From Pseudomonadota bacterium (GTDB lineage Bacteria > Pseudomonadota > Gammaproteobacteria > Burkholderiales > Burkholderiaceae_B), in the NCBI GenBank assembly GCA_023389155.1, contig JAEWEV010000022.1, positions 66,173 to 130,172 on the forward strand: a stretch of DNA of 64,000 bases. Reading direction: 5' to 3'. Positions within the stretch are counted from its first letter, which is position 1; the number at the start of each line of letters is the position of its first letter. Shown here piece by piece: positions 36,628-45,110 of the stretch. Both the position numbers and the translations under genes were made by a program. The notes under the pieces were generated by a model that ran no database searches, was not told where the DNA came from, and saw nothing but the letters and a program-made list of their open reading frames with translations.

Positions 36628-37658
36628 GGCACGGCCACATTAGCAAAAATCTGCCTGCAAAGTTCGGGCACGATCTCGTCGCGCTTGGGCTCGTAAATGG
36701 GATTCAGAAATATCCGGTGGGCGACAGTCTCGTAGAAAACCTCACGTACATCGTCGGGTATCACGTTGCTTCGCCCATCGATCCAGGCAAGTATCTTTGC
36801 AGCACGCACCAGTACAGCCATCCCCCGTGGGCTGGCACCGCCCTTGACTAGCCGGCTCATATCAATGCCCGCTATCTCGATACCATTGCGCTCCGGGTAA
36901 CGAACTGCATCCCACAACATCACCACGTATTCTTGCAACGCCTCACTCGTCTCGATCTGCTCCTGTATTCGGCTCGAAACCTGGTTGAGCACAGTGTAAT
37001 CCAGCAGACTCGTACTCAACCCTTCAATTAGCGCATCGACATCATGATACCGCGGGTTGAAAATTAACTCCCTGCGCATTTGTCTATCGTCTGGCGCATC
37101 AACGGCAATTTCCATAAAGAAACGATCCCTAGCCGCAGCAGGAAGCTCAAATGTCTCTTCTTTTTCAATCTGGTTTCTATCAGCGAAAACCTGTACATGA
37201 GGCAACTTCACGTCCGAATTAAAAGCATTGACGGCTTTTTCGGCCATCAGTCTCAACAGAAGCGAATGAACCTGTGGTCTGGCACGATTTATTTCGTTAA
37301 AAAAGAACACAGACATATCCTGACCGTGCGACAACAATGGCCCCGGCTCGACTCGTGGCCGCCCTTCTTCGTTCAGATAAGTATGGTAAATGAGATCAGC
37401 GGGCATGAGATCAATCGTGCCTTCAATTCGCCCGTAAGCGCCACCAATCACACGGGCCACAGCCCGCAGCAACAATGTTTTTCCAACACCGACATCGCCT
37501 TCGAGCAGTACATGCCCTCTGGCAAAAATCGCAATCGTAATTAAACGAATGGTACGCGTCTGCCCGATTGCCGCTTTAGCGACTTCGTGCTCAAAGGCCA
37601 GCGCACGTTCACGCCACTGAGCCAGATCGATGTCCGCGTTGGCGGTACCCTGAGCCAT
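36624..37658 (-). CDS. mxaR: MxaR, MoxR-family AAA+ ATPase
   Basis: A 344-residue ATPase. ATG 37658 is chosen because GGGAG lies 9 bases before it; two upstream in-frame ATGs lack good spacing. Walker A is EGDVGVGKTLLLRAVA, Walker B is VFFFNEINRARP (Asn in place of the usual Asp, as in some MoxR proteins), and the sensor region is ASPRGMAVLVRAAKILAWIDGR. MoxR ATPases act as chaperones for cofactor or metal insertion; this gene lies in the mxaR position after mxaI. Confidence 0.92.
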   Translation of the reverse strand: MAQGTANADIDLAQWRERALAFEHEVAKAAIGQTRTIRLITIAIFARGHVLLEGDVGVGKTLLLRAVARVIGGAYGRIEGTIDLMPADLIYHTYLNEEGRPRVEPGPLLSHGQDMSVFFFNEINRARPQVHSLLLRLMAEKAVNAFNSDVKLPHVQVFADRNQIEKEETFELPAAARDRFFMEIAVDAPDDRQMRRELIFNPRYHDVDALIEGLSTSLLDYTVLNQVSSRIQEQIETSEALQEYVVMLWDAVRYPERNGIEIAGIDMSRLVKGGASPRGMAVLVRAAKILAWIDGRSNVIPDDVREVFYETVAHRIFLNPIYEPKRDEIVPELCRQIFANVAVP

Positions 37659-37739
37659 GAATCTTTTCTCCCAAACGTTCATTCCCTGTAACTGAGACGA
37701 TGGTCTACTCGAAACATCGCCCCTCACTGCAGCGGCGAA

Positions 37740-37768
37740 CCTGAACCATCCAGGATGGACGGCTCAGG
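37740..37768. repeat. Hairpin between mxaI and mxaR
   Basis: CCTGA (37740-37744) and TCAGG (37764-37768) flank CCATC (37746-37750) and GATGG (37754-37758), giving a two-part stem with a 3-base loop. No T-run follows, so it is more likely to stabilise upstream mRNA or reduce read-through from the structural genes into the accessory genes. Confidence 0.5.
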
Positions 37769-37794
37769 TACACGCAAGCAGCAAACCATTACGA

Positions 37795-38100
37795 TTATGA
37801 CGCGGGGATTTTCTTGACGTCGTACTCGAACTTACCCGTTTTCTTGAAATTTTCAACGCGCAGTTTATTGCGCTCCTCCATTTTCTGGATACTTTCCTGT
37901 TGCTTTGCCACTTCTTTGGGATCATGTTTGGGATCATATTTTGATCCCTTCACCTTATCGGGATACCCAGGCTTGGGCTCCCAGCAGTTTCCCGGCGCCT
38001 TGCACTTGGTACCATCGTATGCATACACTCCAGCCGAGCCCAGGGCCATTACCGCAGCGCCCGCTACCACGATCACCGAACGTACTATACTCTGTCTCAT
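37795..38100 (-). CDS. mxaI: Methanol dehydrogenase small subunit
   Basis: A 101-residue protein. ATG 38100 has AGAGGAG upstream and gives a signal peptide ending GSAGVYA. The mature part is a clear MxaI: YDGTKCKAPGNCWEPKPGYP, then the Lys-rich helix KYDPKHDPKEVAKQQESIQK and the ending VENFKKTGKFEYDV. Two cysteines form the conserved disulfide. MxaI wraps round MxaF in the periplasmic alpha2beta2 enzyme and occurs only with calcium-type methanol dehydrogenase. Confidence 0.96.
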   Translation of the reverse strand: MRQSIVRSVIVVAGAAVMALGSAGVYAYDGTKCKAPGNCWEPKPGYPDKVKGSKYDPKHDPKEVAKQQESIQKMEERNKLRVENFKKTGKFEYDVKKIPAS

Positions 38101-38210
38101 CTTTTGCTCCTCTTTTATCATCTCCTGCCAATTGATCGAAGCCGAACTATCGGTACAGGACCCATTTCCCGCGTTACTAACGCAAGACACATCACCCGCA
38201 ATATCGCGGA

Positions 38211-38729
38211 TTATTCTTTATACGGTTTGAACTTCTTTTTCTGCTCGTCATTCAGCCATACGGCCTCCTCTGCCTTACCGGTATACAGATGTCGTACCCA
38301 GGCCATAGCGTGAAGGATTTCGTCCTGAGTCAGGAACTCATTCTGCGGTCCCATCTGACGCGTCGCACCACCAAAAATAACCTCAAACATTGCCTTGTCT
38401 TCTTCTAAATCGTAGTTCCAATTGCCATGATTGAGTGCCGGTCCGATTTTGCCTTCTGCAAGATGCCCATGGCAGCCGGAACAAGACGTAGAAAAAATTT
38501 CTTTGCCCTTCGCCAACGCTTCCTCGTCCTCATTGTATGGATTATGTCCCGTTTGCATGAATTCCTTAACGGCAGGGGTGTCACGCCCTTCCTCTTTACC
38601 GGACTCAAGATCAAGCGGCTCGCCAGTCACAATATTAATAAACGGCATCTGCTGGGCTACAACCGGAGCCACACAGACCGAGGCAACTAGGAAACATAAA
38701 ACGTGCTTGGTAAATGCGTGCTTCATCAT
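38211..38729 (-). CDS. mxaG: Cytochrome cL (MxaG), electron acceptor of methanol dehydrogenase
   Basis: A 172-residue periplasmic c-type cytochrome with a signal peptide ending APVVAQ. One haem site, CSGCH (Cys83, Cys86, His87), and a probable axial Met126 in TRQMGPQNEF. It is the specific acceptor for electrons from PQQ in MxaFI and passes them to a class I cytochrome c. ATG 38726 is an alternative start one codon later. Order F-J-G-I is classical. Confidence 0.95.
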   Translation of the reverse strand: MMKHAFTKHVLCFLVASVCVAPVVAQQMPFINIVTGEPLDLESGKEEGRDTPAVKEFMQTGHNPYNEDEEALAKGKEIFSTSCSGCHGHLAEGKIGPALNHGNWNYDLEEDKAMFEVIFGGATRQMGPQNEFLTQDEILHAMAWVRHLYTGKAEEAVWLNDEQKKKFKPYKE

Positions 38730-38783
38730 ACTATCTTCATCTCCTGGAATTAATGAACCTGAACCGATCCTGTTTGTCGTTTG

Positions 38784-39671
38784 TCAGTTTGACTCTATCG
38801 GCAATAGAGGAATACCTTCATCCTTCAGAATTTGCGTAATTTGCGGCTGCGCTTTTTCAATGGCGGCGTCAACTTCTTTCATTAATGCGCTGTCGTTCTT
38901 ACGAGTTGCAATTGACTGAGAATAATTAAATTCAATTGTCTTCCCCTGACCATCAGCTACTCGATCTTTCGGTACAAACTCCATCGTCAGCGGAACACTC
39001 GAGGCTTTGACGTATCGTCCGACCTCGGCTCCGAATCCAATAGCGGCGTCGGCATTACCCTGGATCACTTCATTGACCATTCTTGCCGGATCCAGCCGAA
39101 TGTATTGATTACGTGCAGACTTGAAATTGACAAGCGAGTACATATAATTCATGTTCGTTTCAAACTTGCCGATTGCCTTCAGAATGGCCTCTGCAGGCGA
39201 TCCGACAGCCATGGCAATATTGGTCAGTTTTGCCAGTTCGTCATCTTCCCAATCTTTAATATGAATATTTCGATCAGTGCGAGTTACAAAAACATATCCT
39301 GTGCGATAGTAGGGTTTTGACGTCAGAACACGCTCGTCCCCAGTATCCAGCCCCATCACTACATCGCATTGATTTTTATCTAAAAAATCCCGCACCAGGT
39401 AAATGGCGGGCTTATCAGTGAACACAAATACCGGCTTACGACCCATCGCCTCGGCAAGAATTTTTGCAACTTTGTTCTCAAATCCAGAACCATCCTTGTT
39501 CGAATAGGGGCTTTCATTGCCACCGGCACAAATCCTTAACGTATCAGGTGACGCAGGAATTTCGCCGTCCACCTGCTGCGCATAACTTTGTCCGGCAAAA
39601 ATAAAAGCAGCAAGCGTTACCGGTGCCGATAAACAGAATCCGGTCAAATCCCTAAACGTCACTTTCAACAT
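38784..39671 (-). CDS. mxaJ: MxaJ, periplasmic solute-binding-like protein
   Basis: A 295-residue protein with a signal peptide (cleavage near AGQSYAQ) and a family 3 solute-binding fold: TLRICAGGNESPYSNKDGSGFENKVAKILAEAMGR, then RDFLDKNQCDVVMGLDTG. It occurs in every mxa operon next to mxaF and is thought to help MxaFI assembly or stability rather than transport. Located between mxaF and mxaG. Confidence 0.92.
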   Translation of the reverse strand: MLKVTFRDLTGFCLSAPVTLAAFIFAGQSYAQQVDGEIPASPDTLRICAGGNESPYSNKDGSGFENKVAKILAEAMGRKPVFVFTDKPAIYLVRDFLDKNQCDVVMGLDTGDERVLTSKPYYRTGYVFVTRTDRNIHIKDWEDDELAKLTNIAMAVGSPAEAILKAIGKFETNMNYMYSLVNFKSARNQYIRLDPARMVNEVIQGNADAAIGFGAEVGRYVKASSVPLTMEFVPKDRVADGQGKTIEFNYSQSIATRKNDSALMKEVDAAIEKAQPQITQILKDEGIPLLPIESN

Positions 39672-39729
39672 ATTCTGTCTCCGTTATCGCGGCATGGTCG
39701 CCGCATCTCTTTATTTTTTATCTTGTGGG

Positions 39730-39755
39730 CCCGCCATCCTGACACAGATGGCGGG
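39730..39755. repeat. Hairpin between mxaF and mxaJ
   Basis: CCCGCCATC (39730-39738) pairs perfectly with GATGGCGGG (39747-39755) around an 8-base loop. No T-run follows on the minus strand. It fits a processing or mRNA-protecting structure that lets mxaF be more abundant than downstream genes. Three TACTAC repeats lie between it and mxaF (39770-39796). Confidence 0.6.
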
Positions 39756-39797
39756 GATCCACCTAACAATACTACTTCGAGATACTACAGTACTACT

Positions 39798-41720
39798 CTA
39801 TTGCGCCTTTGCGGGTTCTGCTTCTTTAGCGTCAGCCGATACGGGTTGAGCCTTGGCAGATCCTGCGGCATCAGCATACTCACCCAGATTAGGATCATCG
39901 TAAACCCCTTTTCCGTCAAGTGAGAACACCATCACACCACCACCCATCGCGGTGTAGTGCTGGATATTTTTGAATGCACCCACTGAGCCCAGACCGGCTG
40001 TCGGATCATCAAGATCAAACACCAGACCAACACCAGGCCAACCACCAACACCATAATAAATGGCAACATATTGAACACCATCATGCATGTATGTCATTGG
40101 GTGTCCAATCACGCCGGAAGGCAGTCGGTATTTCCACACAAGCTTACCGTCGCGACTGTCACGTGCCTTAATATATCCATCAAGTGTGCCGTAGAACACA
40201 ACGTTTCCGGCTGTGGCCATCGTTCCGCCCCATACCGCAAAGCGTTCCATGACTTCCCAGTCGAATTTTCCGGTAATTGCGTCGTAGGATTTAACTTGAC
40301 CCAGGCCAGTATAGTTCTGGCGATCACCTTTTGGTCCTGGATACATGCTAAGCGTCGCACCAACAAAGAACTGGCCAGCCCGATACGGCAGCATGAACGG
40401 TTCCCAATCCATACAAATGTGATTTACCCCCATGAAGAAACGCTGCTTGTCAGGATCATAGGAATCATGTCCCTGATTGTGATACCCCATCGCAGAGGGG
40501 CAGATATCGCGCCCTTTGTGATCCATCCGGGTTCCATATTCCGGATCACGCAATGGCAACCCGGTCTCCAGGTCAACCTTTTTCACCCAGTTCACCGTGT
40601 CGTCGATTTTATCGGCAGAAACCATTTCGCCGGTTTCACGATCGAGCGTATAAATAATGCCGTTACGATCGGGATGGGTCAGCAGCTTTCGCATTTTTCC
40701 GTCTTTGTCTTTCTGCTCACTCAGCATCATGACGTTGACACCTGCATAATCCCATTCATCGTGAGGCGTTTTCTGATAGGCGAATTTCGCCTGTCCCGTG
40801 TCGACGTCCCTACCCCAAATGGCCATTGTCCACTTGTTGTCGCCGGGACGCATGGTTTCGTTCCACGGTGCCGGGTTACCGGTACCGAAGTACACCATGT
40901 TGGTATCCGGGTCATAAGCGTACCAGCCCCAGTTTGTACCACCACCAATTTTCCAGGCATCGCCTTCCCAGGTTTCCGTGCCCAGTCCTTTCTGGCCATA
41001 CTGCGGTGTTTTCTCGTTAAAGTTATCGGCTAGAAGAATATCTTCATCCGGTCCGGTAGCGTATGCACGCCACTTTTGCTCGCCAGTCTTGACGTCATAG
41101 GCGGTCACGTAACCCCGCACGCCAAGTTCAGCGCCAGATGAACCGATAAGGACTATATCCTTGACAACATATGGGGCAATTGTCAATGTAGAGCCCACTT
41201 TGTAATCGGAGTTTTCGACCTTCCAGTACTCTTCCCCTGTCTCGGCATTTAACGCAACGACGTGACCATCAAGAAGTGTTTTTAGGATCAGCGCAGGAGT
41301 TTTGCCGTCGCCCGGCCAGTAGCCAAGGCCGCGATTGACCACGTCACAACACGCCACGGACCGAGCTGCGGCACTTTGTTTCGGCGTGTGTTTCCAAAGA
41401 ATCTTTCCGGGCTCCTTCAAATCCACAGCATAAGTCGTATTTGGGAATGGCGTGTGAATGTACATGATGTTGTTCACCACCAACGGTGTACCCTCATGCC
41501 CATTGAGTACGCCTGTCGAAAAACTCCATGCCGGCTTCAGCGTGGCAACGTTGTCCACGTTGATCTGCTTCATAGGGCTGAAGTTGGTTTCGCTATAGGT
41601 TCTCCCGGGCAAGACCCAGTTTTCGTCGCTTTTTGAAAGCTCGATCAGTTTGTCGTTCGCATGGGCATACGGTAACGCCGCCCCCATTGCAATCGTTATA
41701 GAAAGCAGTAATCGCTTCAT
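39798..41720 (-). CDS. mxaF: Methanol dehydrogenase large subunit, calcium type
   Basis: A 640-residue periplasmic PQQ enzyme oxidising methanol to formaldehyde. ATG 41720 has GGAGA upstream and begins a signal peptide ending ALPYAHA. The eight-bladed propeller has W-motif repeats. Adjacent Cys124-Cys125 (VACCDV) form the unusual vicinal disulfide over PQQ. The catalytic base is Asp324 in DEWDYAGVN; the residue two after it is Ala326, where lanthanide-dependent XoxF enzymes have Asp, so this is the Ca2+ form. It ends in an Ala/Lys/Glu-rich tail (about 20 residues) longer than usual. mxaI, mxaG and mxaJ follow. Confidence 0.97.
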   Translation of the reverse strand: MKRLLLSITIAMGAALPYAHANDKLIELSKSDENWVLPGRTYSETNFSPMKQINVDNVATLKPAWSFSTGVLNGHEGTPLVVNNIMYIHTPFPNTTYAVDLKEPGKILWKHTPKQSAAARSVACCDVVNRGLGYWPGDGKTPALILKTLLDGHVVALNAETGEEYWKVENSDYKVGSTLTIAPYVVKDIVLIGSSGAELGVRGYVTAYDVKTGEQKWRAYATGPDEDILLADNFNEKTPQYGQKGLGTETWEGDAWKIGGGTNWGWYAYDPDTNMVYFGTGNPAPWNETMRPGDNKWTMAIWGRDVDTGQAKFAYQKTPHDEWDYAGVNVMMLSEQKDKDGKMRKLLTHPDRNGIIYTLDRETGEMVSADKIDDTVNWVKKVDLETGLPLRDPEYGTRMDHKGRDICPSAMGYHNQGHDSYDPDKQRFFMGVNHICMDWEPFMLPYRAGQFFVGATLSMYPGPKGDRQNYTGLGQVKSYDAITGKFDWEVMERFAVWGGTMATAGNVVFYGTLDGYIKARDSRDGKLVWKYRLPSGVIGHPMTYMHDGVQYVAIYYGVGGWPGVGLVFDLDDPTAGLGSVGAFKNIQHYTAMGGGVMVFSLDGKGVYDDPNLGEYADAAGSAKAQPVSADAKEAEPAKAQ

Positions 41721-41748
41721 ATATTGTCTCCATCCATTTTTGCTTCGA

Positions 41749-41791
41749 AGTATAGTTCCGTTATCACCGTTAACATCACATGTGTGATAAC
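41749..41791 (-). promoter_or_regulatory. Inverted-repeat operator and -10-like element in the mxaF leader
   Basis: GTTATCAC (41760-41767) and GTGATAAC (41784-41791) form a perfect 8-base inverted repeat with GTTAAC and ATCACA half-sites between. On the minus strand it is followed by TATACT (41749-41754), a good -10 without a good -35. It lies between the sigma-54 promoter and the mxaF ATG. It may be a second promoter under a regulator or an operator within the leader. Confidence 0.5.
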
Positions 41792-41835
41792 ACCCCTGCC
41801 AGTTTGTGCGTTTGAACTTCTCGCAACTCTTCCGA

Positions 41836-41851
41836 AGCAATATCCGTACCA
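41836..41851 (-). promoter_or_regulatory. Sigma-54 promoter of mxaF
   Basis: On the minus strand TTGGTACGGATATTGCTTC contains the -24 GG and -12 GC with the exact spacing of the consensus TGGCACGNNNNTTGCW (one mismatch). Transcription would start about 105 bases before the mxaF ATG. The same sequence, with two differences in 19 bases, precedes gfa-adhC. Confidence 0.75.
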
Positions 41852-41983
41852 ACATTGAATATCTAGTGATAAACCCTTAGATGGAGGACTGATTTCATCT
41901 TATTTAGACGTGTAGAGGATGCATGAACGCACTTGAAATACCAACTCGGATATAAAAAATGCCTGCGCACGACCGCCGAATTC

Positions 41984-41990
41984 GAGACAG
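41984..41990. promoter_or_regulatory. Candidate upstream activator site of mxaF
   Basis: GAGACAG, 133 bases upstream of the sigma-54 promoter. The same heptamer occurs twice upstream of the gfa sigma-54 promoter in the same orientation. A palindrome ACGCATGCGT lies nearby at 42018-42027. Confidence 0.3.
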
Positions 41991-42048
41991 CTTGCCCAGG
42001 GCTGCCATATCGTGTGACGCATGCGTGACAGTGTGTACCATCGCTATT

Positions 42049-42960
42049 TCAAGCCCACACGTTGATTAGCGCTGCAGCATCACTCGTGAGAAACTCCTTA
42101 AGTCCAAGTGCGGCCGGCGCCAGTTTTTTCGTACGCAAATGTGCGATGCGCCACTGTCTCAGAATTGGCATTCCCTGGATATCGAGCAATGCCAGATGAC
42201 CTGCAGCAAGTTCATGCCGAACCGTTCGCAGAGAGAGGAAGGTAATCCCCATGCCAGCCATCACCGCCTGTTTAATGGATTCGTTGCTGGGCATTTCCAT
42301 CACAATGTGCGGCGTAATGGCATGTTCGATGAAGATGCTTTCCATGGTCGCACGCGTGCCTGAGCCGACCTCCCGCACGACAAAATCAATATCATTGAAA
42401 ATGGACAAGGGGGCCTGACGCCGCCGCGATAAAGGATGTTCTGGCGCACTGACAAAGCCAAGCGGATTGGTAGCAAAGGCTTCGGAGATGCAGTCCAGCG
42501 TGTCGGGAACTCTGCCGGTAATCGCCATATCCAGCTCATTGCGTTCCAGCATTTTGAAAATCTGATCGCGATTCTGGATTTGCAGGGATATTTCAATAGA
42601 GGGAAAACGTCGGCGAAAATGTACCAGCAACATGGGTACAAAATATTTTGCCGTGCCCACAATACCCAGACTGATGCGCCCGCGCTGTAATCCTCTGAGT
42701 CCCTCCACCACATCGTCAAGCTGGCTCAACTGGGAGGTGGCAGCGATCGCGTACTGTTCAACTTCCCTGCCCGCATCAGTCAGGCGAATCTGCCTGCCGT
42801 TGGCTTCCACCAACGCAATACCCAATGCATCTTCCAGTTGTCGAAGCTGTGTGGACACCGCCGGCTGAGTGACATGCAATTTCTCTGCCGCCTTGGATAC
42901 CGATTCGGCACGAGCGACTTCCAGAAATGTATCAAGCTGTCTAAGCGTATAACGTCGCAT
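42049..42960 (-). CDS. cbbR: LysR-type regulator of the cbb operon
   Basis: A 303-residue LysR-family protein, divergent from cbbL as is usual for CbbR. The N-terminal helix-turn-helix is MRRYTLRQLDTFLEVARAESVSKAAEKLHVTQPAVSTQLRQLE-like (residues 1-60). The effector domain has GRISLGIVGTAKYFVP. CbbR activates Calvin-cycle genes when CO2 fixation is needed. ATG 42960 gives the family N-terminus; a longer in-frame ORF extends upstream to 43023 but through the operator region. Confidence 0.93.
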   Translation of the reverse strand: MRRYTLRQLDTFLEVARAESVSKAAEKLHVTQPAVSTQLRQLEDALGIALVEANGRQIRLTDAGREVEQYAIAATSQLSQLDDVVEGLRGLQRGRISLGIVGTAKYFVPMLLVHFRRRFPSIEISLQIQNRDQIFKMLERNELDMAITGRVPDTLDCISEAFATNPLGFVSAPEHPLSRRRQAPLSIFNDIDFVVREVGSGTRATMESIFIEHAITPHIVMEMPSNESIKQAVMAGMGITFLSLRTVRHELAAGHLALLDIQGMPILRQWRIAHLRTKKLAPAALGLKEFLTSDAAALINVWA

Positions 42961-42968
42961 AGTGATGT

Positions 42969-42984
42969 ATAAGCCTGCGCTTAT
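42969..42984. promoter_or_regulatory. Candidate CbbR operator
   Basis: ATAAG-N6-CTTAT, a 16-base inverted repeat starting 9 bases before the cbbR ATG and 117 bases before cbbL. It contains the T-N11-A pattern of LysR binding sites. Confidence 0.4.
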
Positions 42985-43004
42985 GTTTTCTCCGATATTT
43001 ATTA

Positions 43005-43034
43005 TTAGACCTGAAGCAATCACATTTGTATAGT
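43005..43034 (+). promoter_or_regulatory. Candidate cbbL promoter
   Basis: TTAGAC (43005-43010) and TATAGT (43029-43034) separated by 18 bases. The weak -35 would suit an activator-dependent promoter. About 60 bases separate its start point from the cbbL ATG, which has AGGAG upstream. Confidence 0.4.
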
Positions 43035-43100
43035 TTCTTCATACCGGCCCACGCAACATGACTGCCGGCCCGATTATGCAAAGCATTCAGGAGATAAACG

Positions 43101-44564
43101 ATGAACGATGTCAGCAACGTCCAGATCAGGGATCAGAAAAAACGCTACGCAGCCGGTGTTCTCAAATATGCGCAAATGGGTTATTGGGATGGAGATTACG
43201 AGCCGGCCGACACCGATATCCTCGCAGTATTTCGTATCACGCCTCAGGAAGGCGTCGATCCCATTGAAGCCGCTGCGGCGGTTGCCGGTGAGTCTTCCAC
43301 TGCTACCTGGACCGTTGTCTGGACCGACAGGCTCACGGCTTGCGACAAATACCGCGCAAAGGCATATAAGGTTGAACCGGTGCCCAACGGCGAAGGACAA
43401 TACTTCTGCTACATTGCGTATGATCTTTCGCTTTTCGAGGAAGGTTCAATCACAAACGTCACGGCATCTATCATTGGCAACGTCTTCAGCTTCAAACCAC
43501 TGAAAGCCGCGCGACTCGAGGATATGCGCTTTCCGGTCGCCTATGTGAAAACCTTTGCTGGGCCACCTACCGGCATCATCGTTGAAAGAGAACGCCTTGA
43601 CAAATTCGGTCGTCCGCTACTGGGTGCCACGACCAAGCCCAAGCTCGGTCTGTCAGGCCGCAACTACGGACGCGTAGTGTACGAAGGACTCAAGGGTGGC
43701 CTGGACTTCATGAAAGACGATGAGAACATTAACTCTCAGCCATTCATGCACTGGCGTGATCGCTTTCTGTTTGTCATGGATGCCGTCAACAAGGCATCTG
43801 CAGCAACGGGTGAAGTTAAGGGGAGCTATCTGAATATCACGGCAGGCACCATGGAAGAAATGTACCGACGCGCCGAATTTGCCAAGGAACTCGGATCCGT
43901 TATCGTGATGGTCGATCTGGTTGTCGGATGGACAGCCATTCAGTCCATTTCGCAATGGTGTCGTCAGAACGACATGATTCTGCATATGCACCGCGCAGGA
44001 CATGGTACGTACACAAGACAGAAAAACCATGGCGTATCTTTCCGCGTGATTGCCAAATGGTTGCGTCTGGCCGGTGTCGATCACCTGCACGCAGGAACCG
44101 CGGTAGGCAAGCTCGAGGGAGATCCCATGACAGTGCAGGGATTCTATAACGTTTGCCGGGATGCCTATACACAGACCGATCTGCCTCGTGGCATTTTCTT
44201 CGATCAGGATTGGGCAGCGCTGCGTAAGGTATTGCCAGTGGCCTCTGGCGGCATTCACGCTGGCCAGATGCATCAGCTGCTGGACCTGTTTGGTGATGAT
44301 GCCATCCTGCAATTTGGCGGAGGCACAATTGGTCACCCCGACGGCATACAGGCAGGCGCCACGGCCAACCGTGTTGCACTTGAATCGATGGTTCTGGCAC
44401 GCAACGAGGGGCGCAACATTGCCGAGGAAGGTCCGCAAATCCTCAAAGATGCGGCGAAGAACTGCGGACCATTGCGCGCCGCGCTGGATACATGGGGAGA
44501 AGTCACTTTCAATTACGCATCCACCGACACATCGGACTTTACTCCCATGCCATCGGTCGCATGA
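43101..44564 (+). CDS. cbbL: RuBisCO large subunit, form I (IC-like)
   Basis: A 487-residue enzyme that carboxylates ribulose-1,5-bisphosphate. Catalytic Lys179 is in TTKPKLGLSGRNYGR, the carbamylated Lys (about 204) in GGLDFMKDDEN, and loop 6 near IFFDQDWAALRKVLPVASGG. The N-terminal KKRYAAGVLKYAQMGYWDGDYEP matches form IC (red-type) large subunits of proteobacteria. It heads cbbLSXYFPTA, in which the presence of CbbX also indicates the red type. Confidence 0.97.
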   Translation: MNDVSNVQIRDQKKRYAAGVLKYAQMGYWDGDYEPADTDILAVFRITPQEGVDPIEAAAAVAGESSTATWTVVWTDRLTACDKYRAKAYKVEPVPNGEGQYFCYIAYDLSLFEEGSITNVTASIIGNVFSFKPLKAARLEDMRFPVAYVKTFAGPPTGIIVERERLDKFGRPLLGATTKPKLGLSGRNYGRVVYEGLKGGLDFMKDDENINSQPFMHWRDRFLFVMDAVNKASAATGEVKGSYLNITAGTMEEMYRRAEFAKELGSVIVMVDLVVGWTAIQSISQWCRQNDMILHMHRAGHGTYTRQKNHGVSFRVIAKWLRLAGVDHLHAGTAVGKLEGDPMTVQGFYNVCRDAYTQTDLPRGIFFDQDWAALRKVLPVASGGIHAGQMHQLLDLFGDDAILQFGGGTIGHPDGIQAGATANRVALESMVLARNEGRNIAEEGPQILKDAAKNCGPLRAALDTWGEVTFNYASTDTSDFTPMPSVA

Positions 44565-44614
44565 CAATGACAGTCGCAATATCACCAAACAGATTATATT
44601 GACAGGAGCACATC

Positions 44615-45034
44615 ATGCGAATTACGCAAGGCACTTTCTCTTTTCTTCCGGACCTGACCAACGAACAGATCACAAAACAGTTGCAATACTGCCTGGACAA
44701 AGGGTGGGCAGTGGGAATCGAATACACGGACGATCCGCATCCACGCAATACCTTTTGGGAGATGTTTGGCAATCCGATGTTCGATCTGCGAGATGCCGCC
44801 GGCATTCTGCAGGAAATAGAACAGGCTCGCAGTACCTTTCCGAACCATTACATCCGTATTACGGCTTTCGACAATACGCATACCGTAGAGTCGGTCGTGC
44901 TGTCTTTCATTGTCAACCGCCCGGAGAACGAGCCGGGATTTCGCCTGGTTCGTCAGGAGATTGACGGTCGCCGCATCCGCTATACGACAGAAAGCTACGC
45001 GGTGACTCGCGCAGCCGAAGGCAGCCGTTACTGA
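44615..45034 (+). CDS. cbbS: RuBisCO small subunit
   Basis: A 139-residue subunit. MRITQGTFSFLPDLTNEQI is the red-type small-subunit start, and YTDDPHPRNTFWEMFGNPMFD the conserved middle. Its C-terminal extension forms the central beta-hairpins seen in red-type enzymes, which CbbX-dependent holoenzymes need. AGGAG lies 8 bases before the ATG. Confidence 0.96.
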   Translation: MRITQGTFSFLPDLTNEQITKQLQYCLDKGWAVGIEYTDDPHPRNTFWEMFGNPMFDLRDAAGILQEIEQARSTFPNHYIRITAFDNTHTVESVVLSFIVNRPENEPGFRLVRQEIDGRRIRYTTESYAVTRAAEGSRY

Positions 45035-45110
45035 CCAGATATACGTGCACGGCGGGAAACACGCGCAAGATCATCGCCGCAGCACATCATCCAGGCAACA
45101 GGAGAAAGCC

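Noticed and set aside
39798..41720. Large subunit as lanthanide-dependent XoxF
   Set aside because: The residue two after catalytic Asp324 is Ala, not Asp, and an mxaI small subunit gene is present, both of which mark the calcium form.
43060..43085. Sigma-54-like element before cbbL (CCGGCCCGATTATGCA)
   Set aside because: Spacing is one base short and the -24 box matches poorly; a LysR-type regulator is already present.
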